From the NCBI RefSeq assembly GCF_007066085.1, contig NZ_CP041405.1, positions 2,666,001 to 2,730,000 on the forward strand: a DNA stretch of 64,000 bases. The letters are read 5' to 3'. This stretch comes from Paenibacillus thiaminolyticus (GTDB lineage Bacteria; Bacillota; Bacilli; Paenibacillales; Paenibacillaceae). Both the position numbers and the translations under genes were made by a program. The notes beneath the pieces were generated by a model, which saw nothing but the letters and a program-made list of their open reading frames with translations, was not told the DNA's origin and did not search any database. Positions 33,116 to 42,444 of this stretch are shown here, in pieces. Position 1 is the first letter of the stretch; every line of letters begins with the position of its first letter.

Positions 33116-34474
33116 CTATATTTCTAAATAAGCGCCTTGTGCTTTGAGTACGGATTGCACTTCCTTGATGTCCACATCCTGCACGCGGATGCCGTTCTTG
33201 GCGGCTACCGCAGCGGCTACGCCGCCGGCATGGCCGATCGCCCCTGTCGTCGGCGTCGTCCGCATCGCTGCCTGCGCCTCGAAGGTGGCCGAGATGCATC
33301 TGCCGATGACGATCAGGTTCTGTACGGAATCCGTGATCATGCAGGAGTAAGGAATGCTGTACATGCCGCCCCATTCCAGCTTCTGATGCTTCGTTCCTTC
33401 GCCGTCCGGACTATGGATATCGATCGGATAACCGGAATGCGCGATCGTATCCTCGAACATCCGCTGCTCCAGCAGATCCTCGGCCGTCAGCGTGTACACG
33501 CCCTTAATCTGGCGGGATCCCCGAACACCGATACTCGGGCCGGTTGATTCCACGACCGCATGCTCGAAGCCCGGAATATACTTGCGCACGAACAGCTCCA
33601 GCTCGCGGCACTGCTTCCGGCCTTCCATCTCCGCCTTGCTCAGACTGAACGCATCCGTCGGATCATGGCCGAGAATCCGGGTCGTATTCATGATGACCTC
33701 GCCCGGGTTATTCGTCTCGAAGAACAGCACATTTTCCCGCTGAATCGAGATCTCGCCCCTCTCCTTCGCCAGCTTGAACAGACTGTCGAACCCGCCTACC
33801 GACAAGCGCGGCGCCTTCTCGATGATGGACGTGTCGCCCTGATACAGCGGAAAGTCTTCCGGATGGGCGTGAATATATTGCTTTACCTTCGGAATATCGA
33901 CGTTATACATCTTCATCTTCAACGTCATCGGCTGCATGGCCCCGTCGGATTCCCTGCCCTTGGTGAACTCAGCTCCTGCGCCGACAGACAAATCTCCGTC
34001 TCCCGTCCCGTCGATGAACACGGACGCCTCGATATCGCTCAGGCCCGATTTATTGCATACCGTGATGCTGATGATTCGTCCGCCCTCGGTCTTCACGCCA
34101 GCCAGCATCGTATGGTACAGAATCTCGCCACCACTCTCGGTGACCATCAGCTCCAGCTCATGCTTCATCGCTTCGGCATCGAATGGGGTGACCGAATACG
34201 TGAAGCCGACCGTATCGAAAATATGCCCTGGCGACTTGCCCTGCTTCTTCAGCCGTTCAATCAACTGATCCGTAAATCCTTGAATGGCAAGCTTCTCTCC
34301 CGCATGGAATGTCATCATTGGGCCGACCCCATTCGCAGTAAGCGTCCCGCCCAGAAATCCGTGCGACTCTACTATCAGCGTCTTCGCCCCCAAGCTGGAT
34401 GCCGCAACGGCAGCCATCGCTCCCGATATGCCGCCGCCCATGACCACCACATCATACTTCAGCCTGTTCCCCAT
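33116..34474 (-). CDS. FAD-dependent oxidoreductase
   Basis: A 452-residue flavoprotein with the Rossmann motif GGGISGAMAAV at residues 13-23, an acidic VESHG end of beta-2, and DGTGDGDLSVGAGAEF, the FAD-binding ATG-like motif. A C-terminal block (YSIPYSCMI, NLIVIGRCISATFEAQAAMRTTP and GHAGGVAAA) is typical of the FAD_oxidored (PF12831) family. It is the first gene of the cluster and lies behind a cre-like site and dyads. It may oxidise the imported compound before ring opening; inference from context. Confidence 0.85.
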   Translation of the reverse strand: MGNRLKYDVVVMGGGISGAMAAVAASSLGAKTLIVESHGFLGGTLTANGVGPMMTFHAGEKLAIQGFTDQLIERLKKQGKSPGHIFDTVGFTYSVTPFDAEAMKHELELMVTESGGEILYHTMLAGVKTEGGRIISITVCNKSGLSDIEASVFIDGTGDGDLSVGAGAEFTKGRESDGAMQPMTLKMKMYNVDIPKVKQYIHAHPEDFPLYQGDTSIIEKAPRLSVGGFDSLFKLAKERGEISIQRENVLFFETNNPGEVIMNTTRILGHDPTDAFSLSKAEMEGRKQCRELELFVRKYIPGFEHAVVESTGPSIGVRGSRQIKGVYTLTAEDLLEQRMFEDTIAHSGYPIDIHSPDGEGTKHQKLEWGGMYSIPYSCMITDSVQNLIVIGRCISATFEAQAAMRTTPTTGAIGHAGGVAAAVAAKNGIRVQDVDIKEVQSVLKAQGAYLEI

Positions 34475-34547
34475 ACCGTCCTCGCTCCTTCTGATTAAGT
34501 GATGTATGATTGCTGCTTACCCATAGCCTATCAGACAAAAACTTTAC

Positions 34548-34608
34548 TGTAAATGCTTTCAGGAAAATAATTTTCTATATATCCGAAAATTATGTTTATT
34601 ATTTTCCG
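34548..34608 (-). promoter_or_regulatory. cre-like site and AT dyads before the FAD oxidoreductase operon
   Basis: TGTAAATGCTTTCA (34548-34561) differs from the CcpA cre pattern at one base. GAAAATAATTTTC (34563-34575) is a perfect dyad, and CCGAAAAT/ATTTTCCG (34583-34608) a second one. They suggest carbon catabolite control and an RpiR-type operator. Confidence 0.5.
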
Positions 34609-34779
34609 AGTGTTCTAAAGCTATGATCTAGCGCATAAAGCGCCAAAAATCACCGAAGCTTGTGCTCCCGTGCTCTGACCTTACGTCCGAAATATTTATA
34701 ATCATACTTTTCGAGTTATTTTCATTAATGTAAAAAGACGGTGAAACCCCGATTTCAATCATTAAAGGAGAGAACTGGT

Positions 34780-35850
34780 ATGTACGGATGGATGCCGGGC
34801 CGCTTCGGCATAGTTATGCATGTCAAATGGTTTGCAGCCGATCAGGAGTGGACCCCGCAATCGATGGATCGAGTCATTACCCCTACTTTTCTGTTCTGGT
34901 TAGGCTTTACATTCATTGTCTTGCTCCTTGTCGCCATGTTTAATGAATCGTTGGAACGCCTTCGCGTTGTCCGCCAGGTTCATTCTTTGCTCAATCAGTT
35001 AAAACGCTTTCAATTTATGATTATGCGGGTCGGCATCGGGCTTGGCCTCCTCTTGCAGCTCGTCACTCGAACGTACATCGCTCCCACGCTGGCCGTCGAC
35101 ATATGGTGGATCTACGGCCTGCTCATCGTTGGCCTGCTTGGCCTGCTGCACCGGAAGCTGCTTGCCGTAAGCGGAGCGGCTCTTGCCGCCTTATATGTTA
35201 AAGCGATTATCGATTATGGACTGTTCCATTCGCTCGACTATATGTTCTATGTCGGTGTCATCTATTATTTGCTGTTCATCCATACGAAGTGGAGCCGTTC
35301 TTGTCTCCCGGTGCTTTATTTTTGGGCTGGATTGTCTCTTGCCTGGTTAGCTATGGAAAAGATGACGCTGGCGAAGCTGGCCGGTTCATTAATACACGAG
35401 TACAGCCTTCCTACATTGGGCTTTACCGTTGAAGATTTCGTGCTGATCAGCGCCTTTATCGAGCTGGGGCTGGCCTGGGCTTTTATCATCGGCGTCATGA
35501 ACCGGTTCACGGCTCTGCTGCTGACCGGATTATTTGTGGCCACCACCACCGTATTCGGCCTGACCGAGATCATCGGCCACATGGTCATGCACACCTTGCT
35601 GCTTATCTTCTTGATCGTCGGCAGAGACGATTCCAAGACGCTCTATCATGTTCACCGTTCACCCAAGCTGCGCTGCTTCTTCATGGTTTTTCATTTCACC
35701 GTATTGCTGTTCGTCCTCATGCCGATCTACATATGGATGGGGCAGCCGGAGAGCGGCTTGAATGTCGACAGCCATCATGCGCCATCCCACACTCGTCCTG
35801 GTCCGGACACCACTCCTGCCGGATCTGCTCATCACTCGCATCACGAGTGA
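34780..35850 (+). CDS. Polytopic membrane protein with His-rich tail
   Basis: A 356-residue protein with eight or nine hydrophobic segments from about residue 35 to 325. No family is recognised with confidence; the arrangement resembles DoxX-like/quinol-related membrane proteins. The last 30 residues are hydrophilic with seven His (SHHAP, AHHSHHE), which could bind metal. ATG 34780 follows AAAGGAGAGAACTGGT. It stands alone and divergent from the FAD oxidoreductase operon. Confidence 0.75.
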   Translation: MYGWMPGRFGIVMHVKWFAADQEWTPQSMDRVITPTFLFWLGFTFIVLLLVAMFNESLERLRVVRQVHSLLNQLKRFQFMIMRVGIGLGLLLQLVTRTYIAPTLAVDIWWIYGLLIVGLLGLLHRKLLAVSGAALAALYVKAIIDYGLFHSLDYMFYVGVIYYLLFIHTKWSRSCLPVLYFWAGLSLAWLAMEKMTLAKLAGSLIHEYSLPTLGFTVEDFVLISAFIELGLAWAFIIGVMNRFTALLLTGLFVATTTVFGLTEIIGHMVMHTLLLIFLIVGRDDSKTLYHVHRSPKLRCFFMVFHFTVLLFVLMPIYIWMGQPESGLNVDSHHAPSHTRPGPDTTPAGSAHHSHHE

Positions 35851-35939
35851 CTATTGGCGGCCGCAATCGGGCCTCGGCTGTTCTAGCTCGAATTACGAAC
35901 AAATGCCATGAGCATCACCTCATGATCTTTTCATATGAA

Positions 35940-35976
35940 TAGGCCAGCCAGGGGCTTCTGGTTGGCCTAATTTTTT
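35940..35976 (+). terminator. Terminator of the membrane-protein gene
   Basis: TAGGCCAGCCAG and CTGGTTGGCCTA pair, followed by ATTTTTTATT. It also lies at the 3' side of the convergent amidase gene. Confidence 0.75.
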
Positions 35977-35987
35977 ATTCTCCAAGG

Positions 35988-36653
35988 TTATTTGTTAAAA
36001 CGGCTCAATAGCCGCTCAGCGACCACAGCCACCTCGGCGCGGGTGATTGGCTGATTCGGTTCAAAATTCCCAGAGTCGCGGCCCACCATAATTCCGGCGT
36101 CGATCACCGCCCTGATCTGTGCTTCCGCCCAGTGGCCGATGATGTCGGGCGGAACCGGCTTACCGCTTGAATTCATTGCCTTTTCTACCAATTCCATAAA
36201 CTCCTGCCATCGCGGGAGAATACGGGACGGGCACGCCTTCCCGCTCCAGTGGCGGTGTGGTACGACAGCGCTCAGCCCGATGCCGTGCCGCTTGGCCAGC
36301 AGAGCAATCAGCTCCGCGGCCCGCTGCCATGCCAACGGCTCGTCCATTCCCTGGTACATGCAGACCTCGATGCCGATGGATGACGCATTTCCGGGGCCGC
36401 TGCCGTCGCCCGCGTGCCAGCCCTGCTCATTATCCCGCAGACTCTGGTAGATTTCATGGTCATCTACCGTGTAGTGCCAGCTGGTCTGCGTTCCGCCGCT
36501 CCCATTCAAAATATAACGGCTATGCGCTTCGGCCGTAGCCCCGGGAGCCGTATTATCCGTATTGTGAACGGTAATATACTGCGGCTTCATCGGGCGGCTC
36601 GGCTTGTTCGGCCGGCCGTCGGGAAGCAATCGCTGCTTGATCTCGATAGTCAC
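35988..36653 (-). CDS. N-acetylmuramoyl-L-alanine amidase with SLH-like domain
   Basis: A 221-residue cell-wall amidase. Residues 20-150 form the amidase_2/PGRP domain, with zinc ligands in YITVHNTDN and PHRHWSGKACPSRI and the SWHYTVDD block. Residues 170-215 (GHWAEAQIRAVIDAGIMVGR, NFEPNQPITRAEVAVVAERL) are an S-layer homology motif that would tie it to the wall. There is no signal peptide, as in phage endolysins that need a holin; no holin lies nearby. The GTG at 36653 is the likely start. Possibly a domesticated phage lysin. Confidence 0.88.
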   Translation of the reverse strand: MTIEIKQRLLPDGRPNKPSRPMKPQYITVHNTDNTAPGATAEAHSRYILNGSGGTQTSWHYTVDDHEIYQSLRDNEQGWHAGDGSGPGNASSIGIEVCMYQGMDEPLAWQRAAELIALLAKRHGIGLSAVVPHRHWSGKACPSRILPRWQEFMELVEKAMNSSGKPVPPDIIGHWAEAQIRAVIDAGIMVGRDSGNFEPNQPITRAEVAVVAERLLSRFNK

Positions 36654-36916
36654 TTTTCATCAGCTCTCTTCAGCAAAATTTTGTCTGGAAGAAAACAAAT
36701 TCGATTGCGATAGAAAGAGTGACTGCTTTGCTATGATGGTTCTATCTTCCATAGTAAATTTTATGAAGAGAAGATAGAGTGCGCCGCTTGCATATATCCC
36801 GTGCCAAAAGATTGTTTTTACGATTTCACCCCTGGATCACTCTACATCTGGGTCAACCTGTCTATCCATTTAAAACAAATTAAGGACAGGTTTCGCTCCC
36901 TTTGATGTAAGTAAGC

Positions 36917-36976
36917 AAAAGAAAAGGGCCTGCCTCTAGAGAAAATTGCTCTCCATAAAGATAAGCCCTGCCCTTC
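36917..36976 (-). terminator. Terminator after the MazEF-like pair
   Basis: AAGGGC and GCCCTT close a structure with an inner GAGAG/CTCTC-type stem, followed on the minus strand by TTCTTTT. Confidence 0.5.
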
Positions 36977-36989
36977 AATAAAGGTAGGC

Positions 36990-37325
36990 CTAAGCCAGGA
37001 TAGCTCGGGCATTGCGAAGCACAGCTTTCATACATTCTGATTCTACATGGATATTCCCCACGGTTTTCATTCTCCGATTTCTTACATTCAGGCTTTTCAA
37101 TTGATCAGTAAGGACAACCCCTGTAAACGGAAGTCCTTCCGGAAGGGGAACCTCAAAAGGATAATTTTTGACTTGGCTTGTAATCGGACATACTACCGCA
37201 AAACCGGTCGCTTCATTGAAATCGGATTCGGACAGCACAATGGCAGGCCGCCGGCCGGCCTGTTCATGTCCGGCTTGCGGATCAAAGTTAAGCCATACCA
37301 AATCGCCACGTCTTGGAACCGTCAA
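36990..37325 (-). CDS. PemK/MazF-family toxin
   Basis: A 111-residue toxin of the MazF/PemK barrel fold, an mRNA endoribonuclease. RRGDLVWLNFDPQAGHEQAGRRPAIVLS is the conserved N-terminus with the catalytic Arg loop; FAVVCPITSQVKNYPFEV and VVLTDQLKSLNVRNR with the conserved Asp-Gln-Lys follow. It starts at a TTG that overlaps the antitoxin stop (TTGA), so it is made only with the antitoxin. The N-terminal GDLVWLNF and length fit the family exactly. Confidence 0.93.
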   Translation of the reverse strand: MTVPRRGDLVWLNFDPQAGHEQAGRRPAIVLSESDFNEATGFAVVCPITSQVKNYPFEVPLPEGLPFTGVVLTDQLKSLNVRNRRMKTVGNIHVESECMKAVLRNARAILA

Positions 37326-37591
37326 ATCATTTCGTCTCCTTCAATTCCTACATCCACTTCGTCATGACGAGGCGAATCTGGCTTAATTTTTGACAGAAGC
37401 AATTTCAAATGAGCGCGCAACTCCTCGTTCGATTCTTGCGGCTTTTTCGTAGGGCGAAGCAATAAATCATTTTCTGGAGTTACGATTAGTTCAATTTCCG
37501 CGCCTTCTTCCAAATTAAGGCGTTTAACAATTTGGTTCGGAATACGGACAGCACTACTGTTGCCCCATTTACGGAGCGTTGCAGTCGTCAT
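37322..37591 (-). CDS. MazE/AbrB-family antitoxin
   Basis: An 89-residue antitoxin. Residues 1-50 form the swapped-hairpin AbrB fold (ATLRKWGNSSAVRIP, then LNLEEGAEIELIVTPENDLLLRP), which binds its own promoter. The acidic C-terminal part (residues 55-89) would wrap the toxin. ATG 37591 is chosen over an upstream start because it begins the fold and AAGGACG precedes it. It forms a coupled pair with the downstream toxin. Confidence 0.9.
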   Translation of the reverse strand: MTTATLRKWGNSSAVRIPNQIVKRLNLEEGAEIELIVTPENDLLLRPTKKPQESNEELRAHLKLLLSKIKPDSPRHDEVDVGIEGDEMI

Positions 37592-37710
37592 AAGAATCAC
37601 GTCCTTCTCCTGCTTATGATCCAATTATACTTTAGCCCCTCGCAAAAATGTATATACTTATGATATACATTAATCTTATATTTGATACCGCTAACTGTTC
37701 TCTGGATTAA

Positions 37711-37839
37711 ATTATAAAGTGTGTCACTGGTGATACTCTAGATGGAGATTTCGTAACGATGAAAGGTGTCCCAACAGCTGGGTTTTCGTTCGTTAACATC
37801 AGTGGCGGAACCACTAATGCAATTTTATTAAGAGTTTGA
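37711..37839 (+). pseudogene. Short C-terminal coding remnant
   Basis: An open stretch of 42 codons with no start codon, reading CVTGDTLDGDFVTMKG then PTAGFSFVNISGGTTNAILL and a stop. It has protein-like composition (Gly/Thr-rich strands). A strand-rich exported or phage-like protein may once have ended here. No family named. The rest of 37625-38200 holds terminators and the POT gene promoter region. Confidence 0.3.
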
Positions 37840-37911
37840 ACCATTCAAAAAAAACTAAGCACCCTGAATTCATGAGGATGACTTAGCCTCAGTTGCTTTT
37901 CTCTTATTAAT

Positions 37912-37946
37912 AAGCCAGCCAGGAAGCGTCTGGTTGTCCACTTTCT
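37912..37946 (+). terminator. Terminator-like hairpin
   Basis: AGCCAGCCAGG and a TCTGGTTGTCC arm pair imperfectly, followed by CTTTCTTTTTT. It resembles the terminator at 35940. Confidence 0.45.
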
Positions 37947-38200
37947 TTTTTCACATTTATTTTCCATGCATATTTGTAAACGCTTCAACAGTACATTTTA
38001 ATATAACCTCTTAACTAAGCAGAGTTCACTGGTCAAGCCTAATTTTGCTTGCCAAGTAGCATTGTGACAGACAATGAAAATGGTTAATTGTCTTATATTG
38101 TCACTTGAGAAAGATTGCAGTCTAACTAAGTAGGGTATTATAATAAAAAAAACGTTAGCTTCATTACGTTAAAGGATTATTGATTTAAAGGAGAGTTGAT

Positions 38201-39691
38201 ATGCCGAGCAATGACAGACAGAAGATTGTAGAAAGTGTTCCACAAAAGGGGTTTTTTGGTCATCCCAAAGGCCTGTTCACCCTCTTTTTCACCGAGTTCT
38301 GGGAGCGCTTCTCCTATTATGGAATGAGGGCTATCCTTGTATTCTTTATGTACTATGAAGTGTCGCAGGGCGGACTCGGGTTTCCGGAGAGCACCGCACT
38401 CGCCATAATGTCAATCTACGGATCACTCGTATATATGTCCGGCATCATCGGTGGCTGGTTGGCTGACCGTATTTTAGGTACGTCGAGAGCCGTTTTTTAT
38501 GGCGGTATCTTGATTATGCTGGGTCATATCGTGCTGGCCATACCGGGCAATGCTACGCTATTCTTTGTATCCATGATCTTGATTGTGCTTGGTACCGGCC
38601 TTCTGAAACCCAATGCATCTAGTTTAGTAGGGGATATTTACAGCGATCAGGATAACCGCCGGGATGCGGGCTTTAGTATTTTTTATATGGGGATTAACCT
38701 CGGGGGCTTCCTCTCTCCATTAGTTGTAGGAACCGTCGGGATGAATAATTTCCACCTTGGGTTCGGTCTTGCGGCTATCGGGATGTTCATCGGATTGGTC
38801 GTTTTTATGGTTACCCGATCCAAAAACTTAGGCCTTGCCGGTACGATTGTGGTCAACCCGCTCTCCCCCGCCGAGAAGAAAAAGGTCTTCACAATTCTGG
38901 GTGTGGGTGTCGTTGTTCTGGCTGCCTTAATCGCGGTTACCATTGCATTTGGTATTCTTACCTTCGATACCTTTATCAAGCTGGTTGGGATTTTAGGACT
39001 CCTGATCCCCACCCTGTACTTTGTTGTTATGTACCGCAGTCCTAAAACAACGCCCGTCGAGCGTTCCCGAATTATTGCGTACATTCCTTTGTTCATTGCA
39101 TCGATTATGTTCTGGGCAATTCAGGAGCAAGGGTCCACGATTCTAGCCAACTATGCGGACAAGCGTACCCAATTGGAATTCGCAGGCATCCATCTTTCAC
39201 CTGCCTGGTTCCAATCCCTGAATCCGCTCTCTATTATTATACTGGCTCCTGTATTCGCTTGGTTGTGGGTAAAGCTCGGAAATCGCCAGCCGACCATACC
39301 GCAGAAATTCTCACTGGGCTTATTGTTCGCCGGGTTGTCCTTCTTGATCATTCTGCTGCCGGCTTACTTCGGCGGAGCCGCTTCGCTCGTCAACCCATTG
39401 TGGCTCGTGCTCAGCTACTTCGTCGTTGTACTCGGAGAGCTATGCTTGTCGCCAGTGGGTCTCTCGGCTACTACGAAGCTCGCGCCCGCTGCCTTCACGG
39501 CCCAGACCATGAGCCTATGGTTCTTGTCCAATGCAGCAGCTCAAGCCATTAACGCTCAGATCGTAAAGTTCTATACTCCAGAAACCGAGATGCTTTACTT
39601 TGGCGTTATTGGAGGGGCAGCCATCGTGTTGAGTCTTCTGCTCTACCTGCTGTCCCCAAAGATTCAAGGCTATATGAAAGGGGTAAAATAA
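38201..39691 (+). CDS. POT-family di/tripeptide:proton symporter
   Basis: A 496-residue transporter of the major facilitator fold with about 14 hydrophobic segments. The FTEFWERFSYYGMRAILVFF block carries the ExxERFxYYG peptide/proton motif in helix 1; GGWLADRILGTSR and the NPNASSLVGDIY-type loop (KPNASSLVGDIYSDQDNRRD) are POT signatures, as are FWAIQEQGSTILANYAD and the LGELCLSPVG helix. Close to Bacillus/Lactococcus DtpT. The ATG follows AAAGGAGAGTTGAT. Monocistronic. Confidence 0.92.
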   Translation: MPSNDRQKIVESVPQKGFFGHPKGLFTLFFTEFWERFSYYGMRAILVFFMYYEVSQGGLGFPESTALAIMSIYGSLVYMSGIIGGWLADRILGTSRAVFYGGILIMLGHIVLAIPGNATLFFVSMILIVLGTGLLKPNASSLVGDIYSDQDNRRDAGFSIFYMGINLGGFLSPLVVGTVGMNNFHLGFGLAAIGMFIGLVVFMVTRSKNLGLAGTIVVNPLSPAEKKKVFTILGVGVVVLAALIAVTIAFGILTFDTFIKLVGILGLLIPTLYFVVMYRSPKTTPVERSRIIAYIPLFIASIMFWAIQEQGSTILANYADKRTQLEFAGIHLSPAWFQSLNPLSIIILAPVFAWLWVKLGNRQPTIPQKFSLGLLFAGLSFLIILLPAYFGGAASLVNPLWLVLSYFVVVLGELCLSPVGLSATTKLAPAAFTAQTMSLWFLSNAAAQAINAQIVKFYTPETEMLYFGVIGGAAIVLSLLLYLLSPKIQGYMKGVK

Positions 39692-40252
39692 GCAGGCCCC
39701 CTCTAGTGATACAACCGGATTCCTTGTCTCAAGGAATGACCATTATATGTACTCGCAGCTCATGACCGTCAGCAAGCGACATCTTCTGGCGGTCTTGGGC
39801 ATGCTCGTAATCAAACACCGAGACTCGATGAAGCCACACAGCGCCCCAAAAATATGACAATCTATTGAACGTGACGATTCTGTGATAAGTCTACCATGTT
39901 TTTGATATTTCTTCAACCATAACAGGGGCAATGACATCGGCTAGAGTACAAATGTACTAGGTTCGTTATGACCCAATCCGTTCTCATTCATCGCGGAAAT
40001 TTCATTCAAACTACAAATCTACATATTCTCTTCTATACATCGCCCCTCCCCGCGACCCTGCGATCCCTCTAGCGCTCACTACTAGAGGACTAAGCTCTTT
40101 GCAACTGCCAATACAATTTTCCTACTTCCATCCGACATAAGTATTAAAAAGACCCTTTTTTTGGTCGATAAATACTCATGTCGAATTTCACTGTTTGTTG
40201 TCGAAATTCATTGGCAAATTCACTACTGCGAACATCCTAGAGGAGGGACTCT
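39692..40252. other. Intergenic region without a supported gene
   Basis: A small hairpin (ATTCCTTG/CAAGGAAT, 39718-39736) follows the POT gene. The rest is AT-rich, with a GACC/GGTC hairpin near 40153-40168 before the chemoreceptor. No coding signal is convincing on either strand. Confidence 0.5.
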
Positions 40253-42307
40253 ATGTTAAAAAGCATTAAACTGAAACTAATTCTATCCTTTCTAGTAACG
40301 ATTCTTATTCCGATTTCATTAATTGGGGTTATTGTGCAAAATAGTATGGTAAAGGAAATAACCGATAATTTCGTAACATCAACGACGAATGAAGTCGCAC
40401 AGGTGGATGGCCGGATGTCTCTTTATTTCGAAACGGTGAAAGAAAATGTCCAGCTCTTGGCTACCAGCCCGATCGTCCATAAAGCCGATGACACCATCAC
40501 CTCTTATATGAACAATTCACAAGGCAAAAAGGCAACACCTTCAAAGAACGGCGGTATTGAAACCGAAATTTATAAAGAATTAGAGCGTTTTGCCAAAACA
40601 CATCCTAACACGTCTTCCGTGTTTTTGGGCACTGTTGACGGCGGCTACGTGCAATGGCCTGAAGAAGAAGTGGCCGCCCAATATGACCCGCGCAGCCGGC
40701 CTTGGTATACCGACGGGCTGGCGAATCCCGACCAAGTCACAATGTCAGAGCCTTATGCGGATGCGGTTAGCGGCATGTTGAGAATGAGCAGCGTCACCGC
40801 CGTCAACAACGGCAGCAACAAGCCGCTGGGCGTAATCGGACTCAACATGAGCCTGAGCAAGCTGGCCGAGCAGCTGGACAGCATCCAGATCAAGACGACA
40901 GGCTATGTTATTCTATTGTCCCATGACGGAACGATTCTGGCCCACCCGCGGAACCCGGAGTTAATCTCTAAAAATATTGCTGATATCGGCGTACCCGAAT
41001 TTGCCAGCATCAAGGAAAAAACTTCGGATTATTTCGAAATTCAGATGGATGGCACAGGCTACATGACCAATTTATATACGTCACAGCAAACCGGTTGGAA
41101 ATACCTATCTGTCGTTGAAAAAAGCGAATTGACTCAAGAAGCCAACAAAATTGGGAAGATCAATCTCCTTACCAGTTCAATATGCGCTATCTTGGCCGTG
41201 CTGCTGGCGCTGGCGCTTGCATCAAACATTACGAAGCCGCTTCAGATCGTCGTCACCAATCTGAAGGCGATTAGCGCAGGCGATTTCACGGGCGAGGTCC
41301 CTGCTCATATCCAGCAGAAAAAGGATGAAATCGGCGTGTTAGGACAATCATTGCAGACGATGCAATCATCCATTCGTGATCTGGTTGGAGAAATACGCGG
41401 GGCCGCAAACACATTAGCAGCCTCCTCGGAGGAGTTGTCTGCCCACACGGCAGCGAGCACGGAACAAATTCAAGAAGTCGGATCTGTCGTTAAGATTGTC
41501 GCAAGCGGCGCTGAGACGCAGATGCGGGGCACGGAAGAAGGCTCCAAGGCCATGGAGGAGATGGCCATCGGCATTCAGCGCATCGCGGAGAGCACAACCA
41601 ACATATCGGAAACGTCGATGGATACGTCCGAGCAGGCGAAGAATGGCAACATGCTGCTGCAGGAAGCGGTACAGCAGATGAACACGATTGATGAATCGGT
41701 GCGTAATTCGGGAGTCCTGGTTCAAAATCTGGGCGAGCGCTCGGAACAGATGGCCTCTATCGTCGATGCCATCACCCAAATCGCAACGCAGACGAACCTG
41801 CTTGCCCTTAATGCGTCAATTGAAGCCGCCCGCGCCGGGGAGCATGGTCAAGGCTTTGCCGTCGTTGCCCATGAGGTAAGGAAGCTCGCGGAACGCTCGG
41901 CAGAGTCCGCGCGCGAAATCGCCGACCTGATCGAAGAAGCGAGAAATGATGCCTACAAGGCCGTCGAGTCGATGGATGACGTTCGGGAAAGCGTTGCCGA
42001 TGGCATTTACAAAGTACAAAACTCCGGGAAGCTGATCGAAAGCATCTTAGCGGAAATTACCGATATGGCGGGACAAATTCAAGACACGTCAGCCGTAACC
42101 GAAGAAATGTCCGCCGGCTCCGAAGAAGTGCTTGCATCCGTGAATGAAATCGCCCACATCGCCGAGAAGAACGCGGAACATGCCACGACACTCGTGAAGT
42201 TCACGGATCAGCAGCTGCAGGATATGTCTACCTTGATGAAAAATGCGGAGCAGCTTAATCAAATGGCACAGACGTTGAGCCAAATGATGAGCCAATACAA
42301 AATTTAA
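40253..42307 (+). CDS. Methyl-accepting chemotaxis protein (dCache)
   Basis: A 684-residue chemoreceptor. A first membrane helix (residues 8-30) is followed by an extracellular dCache domain (to about 290, with the [20 protein letters not shown] block typical of ligand pockets for amino acids or amines). A second helix (residues 305-325), a HAMP domain and a long signalling coiled coil follow. The hairpin tip [26 protein letters not shown] is split here as [23 protein letters not shown] 40253 follows AGAGGAGGGACTCT. Ligand unknown. Closed by a terminator 70 bp downstream. Confidence 0.93.
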   Translation: MLKSIKLKLILSFLVTILIPISLIGVIVQNSMVKEITDNFVTSTTNEVAQVDGRMSLYFETVKENVQLLATSPIVHKADDTITSYMNNSQGKKATPSKNGGIETEIYKELERFAKTHPNTSSVFLGTVDGGYVQWPEEEVAAQYDPRSRPWYTDGLANPDQVTMSEPYADAVSGMLRMSSVTAVNNGSNKPLGVIGLNMSLSKLAEQLDSIQIKTTGYVILLSHDGTILAHPRNPELISKNIADIGVPEFASIKEKTSDYFEIQMDGTGYMTNLYTSQQTGWKYLSVVEKSELTQEANKIGKINLLTSSICAILAVLLALALASNITKPLQIVVTNLKAISAGDFTGEVPAHIQQKKDEIGVLGQSLQTMQSSIRDLVGEIRGAANTLAASSEELSAHTAASTEQIQEVGSVVKIVASGAETQMRGTEEGSKAMEEMAIGIQRIAESTTNISETSMDTSEQAKNGNMLLQEAVQQMNTIDESVRNSGVLVQNLGERSEQMASIVDAITQIATQTNLLALNASIEAARAGEHGQGFAVVAHEVRKLAERSAESAREIADLIEEARNDAYKAVESMDDVRESVADGIYKVQNSGKLIESILAEITDMAGQIQDTSAVTEEMSAGSEEVLASVNEIAHIAEKNAEHATTLVKFTDQQLQDMSTLMKNAEQLNQMAQTLSQMMSQYKI

Positions 42308-42375
42308 GAGCAAAGTAAACCGCAGCAGGGATCATACCTCTGGCTCCAGGCCATCGGTATACATGATTTCCAAGC

Positions 42376-42402
42376 AAAAAGGCTCCATTCGGGGCCTTTT
42401 TG
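42376..42402 (+). terminator. Terminator of the chemoreceptor gene
   Basis: AAAAAGGCTCC and GGGGCCTTTTTG form a symmetric stem around ATTC. Confidence 0.8.
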
Positions 42403-42444
42403 CCTTGCTACGCCAAGCTTTTCCCAATTACACGGGAGGTAAAT

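Noticed and set aside
39743..39937. 64-codon open frame after the POT gene, possibly a transposase remnant
   Set aside because: No catalytic motif or flanking repeats could be identified.
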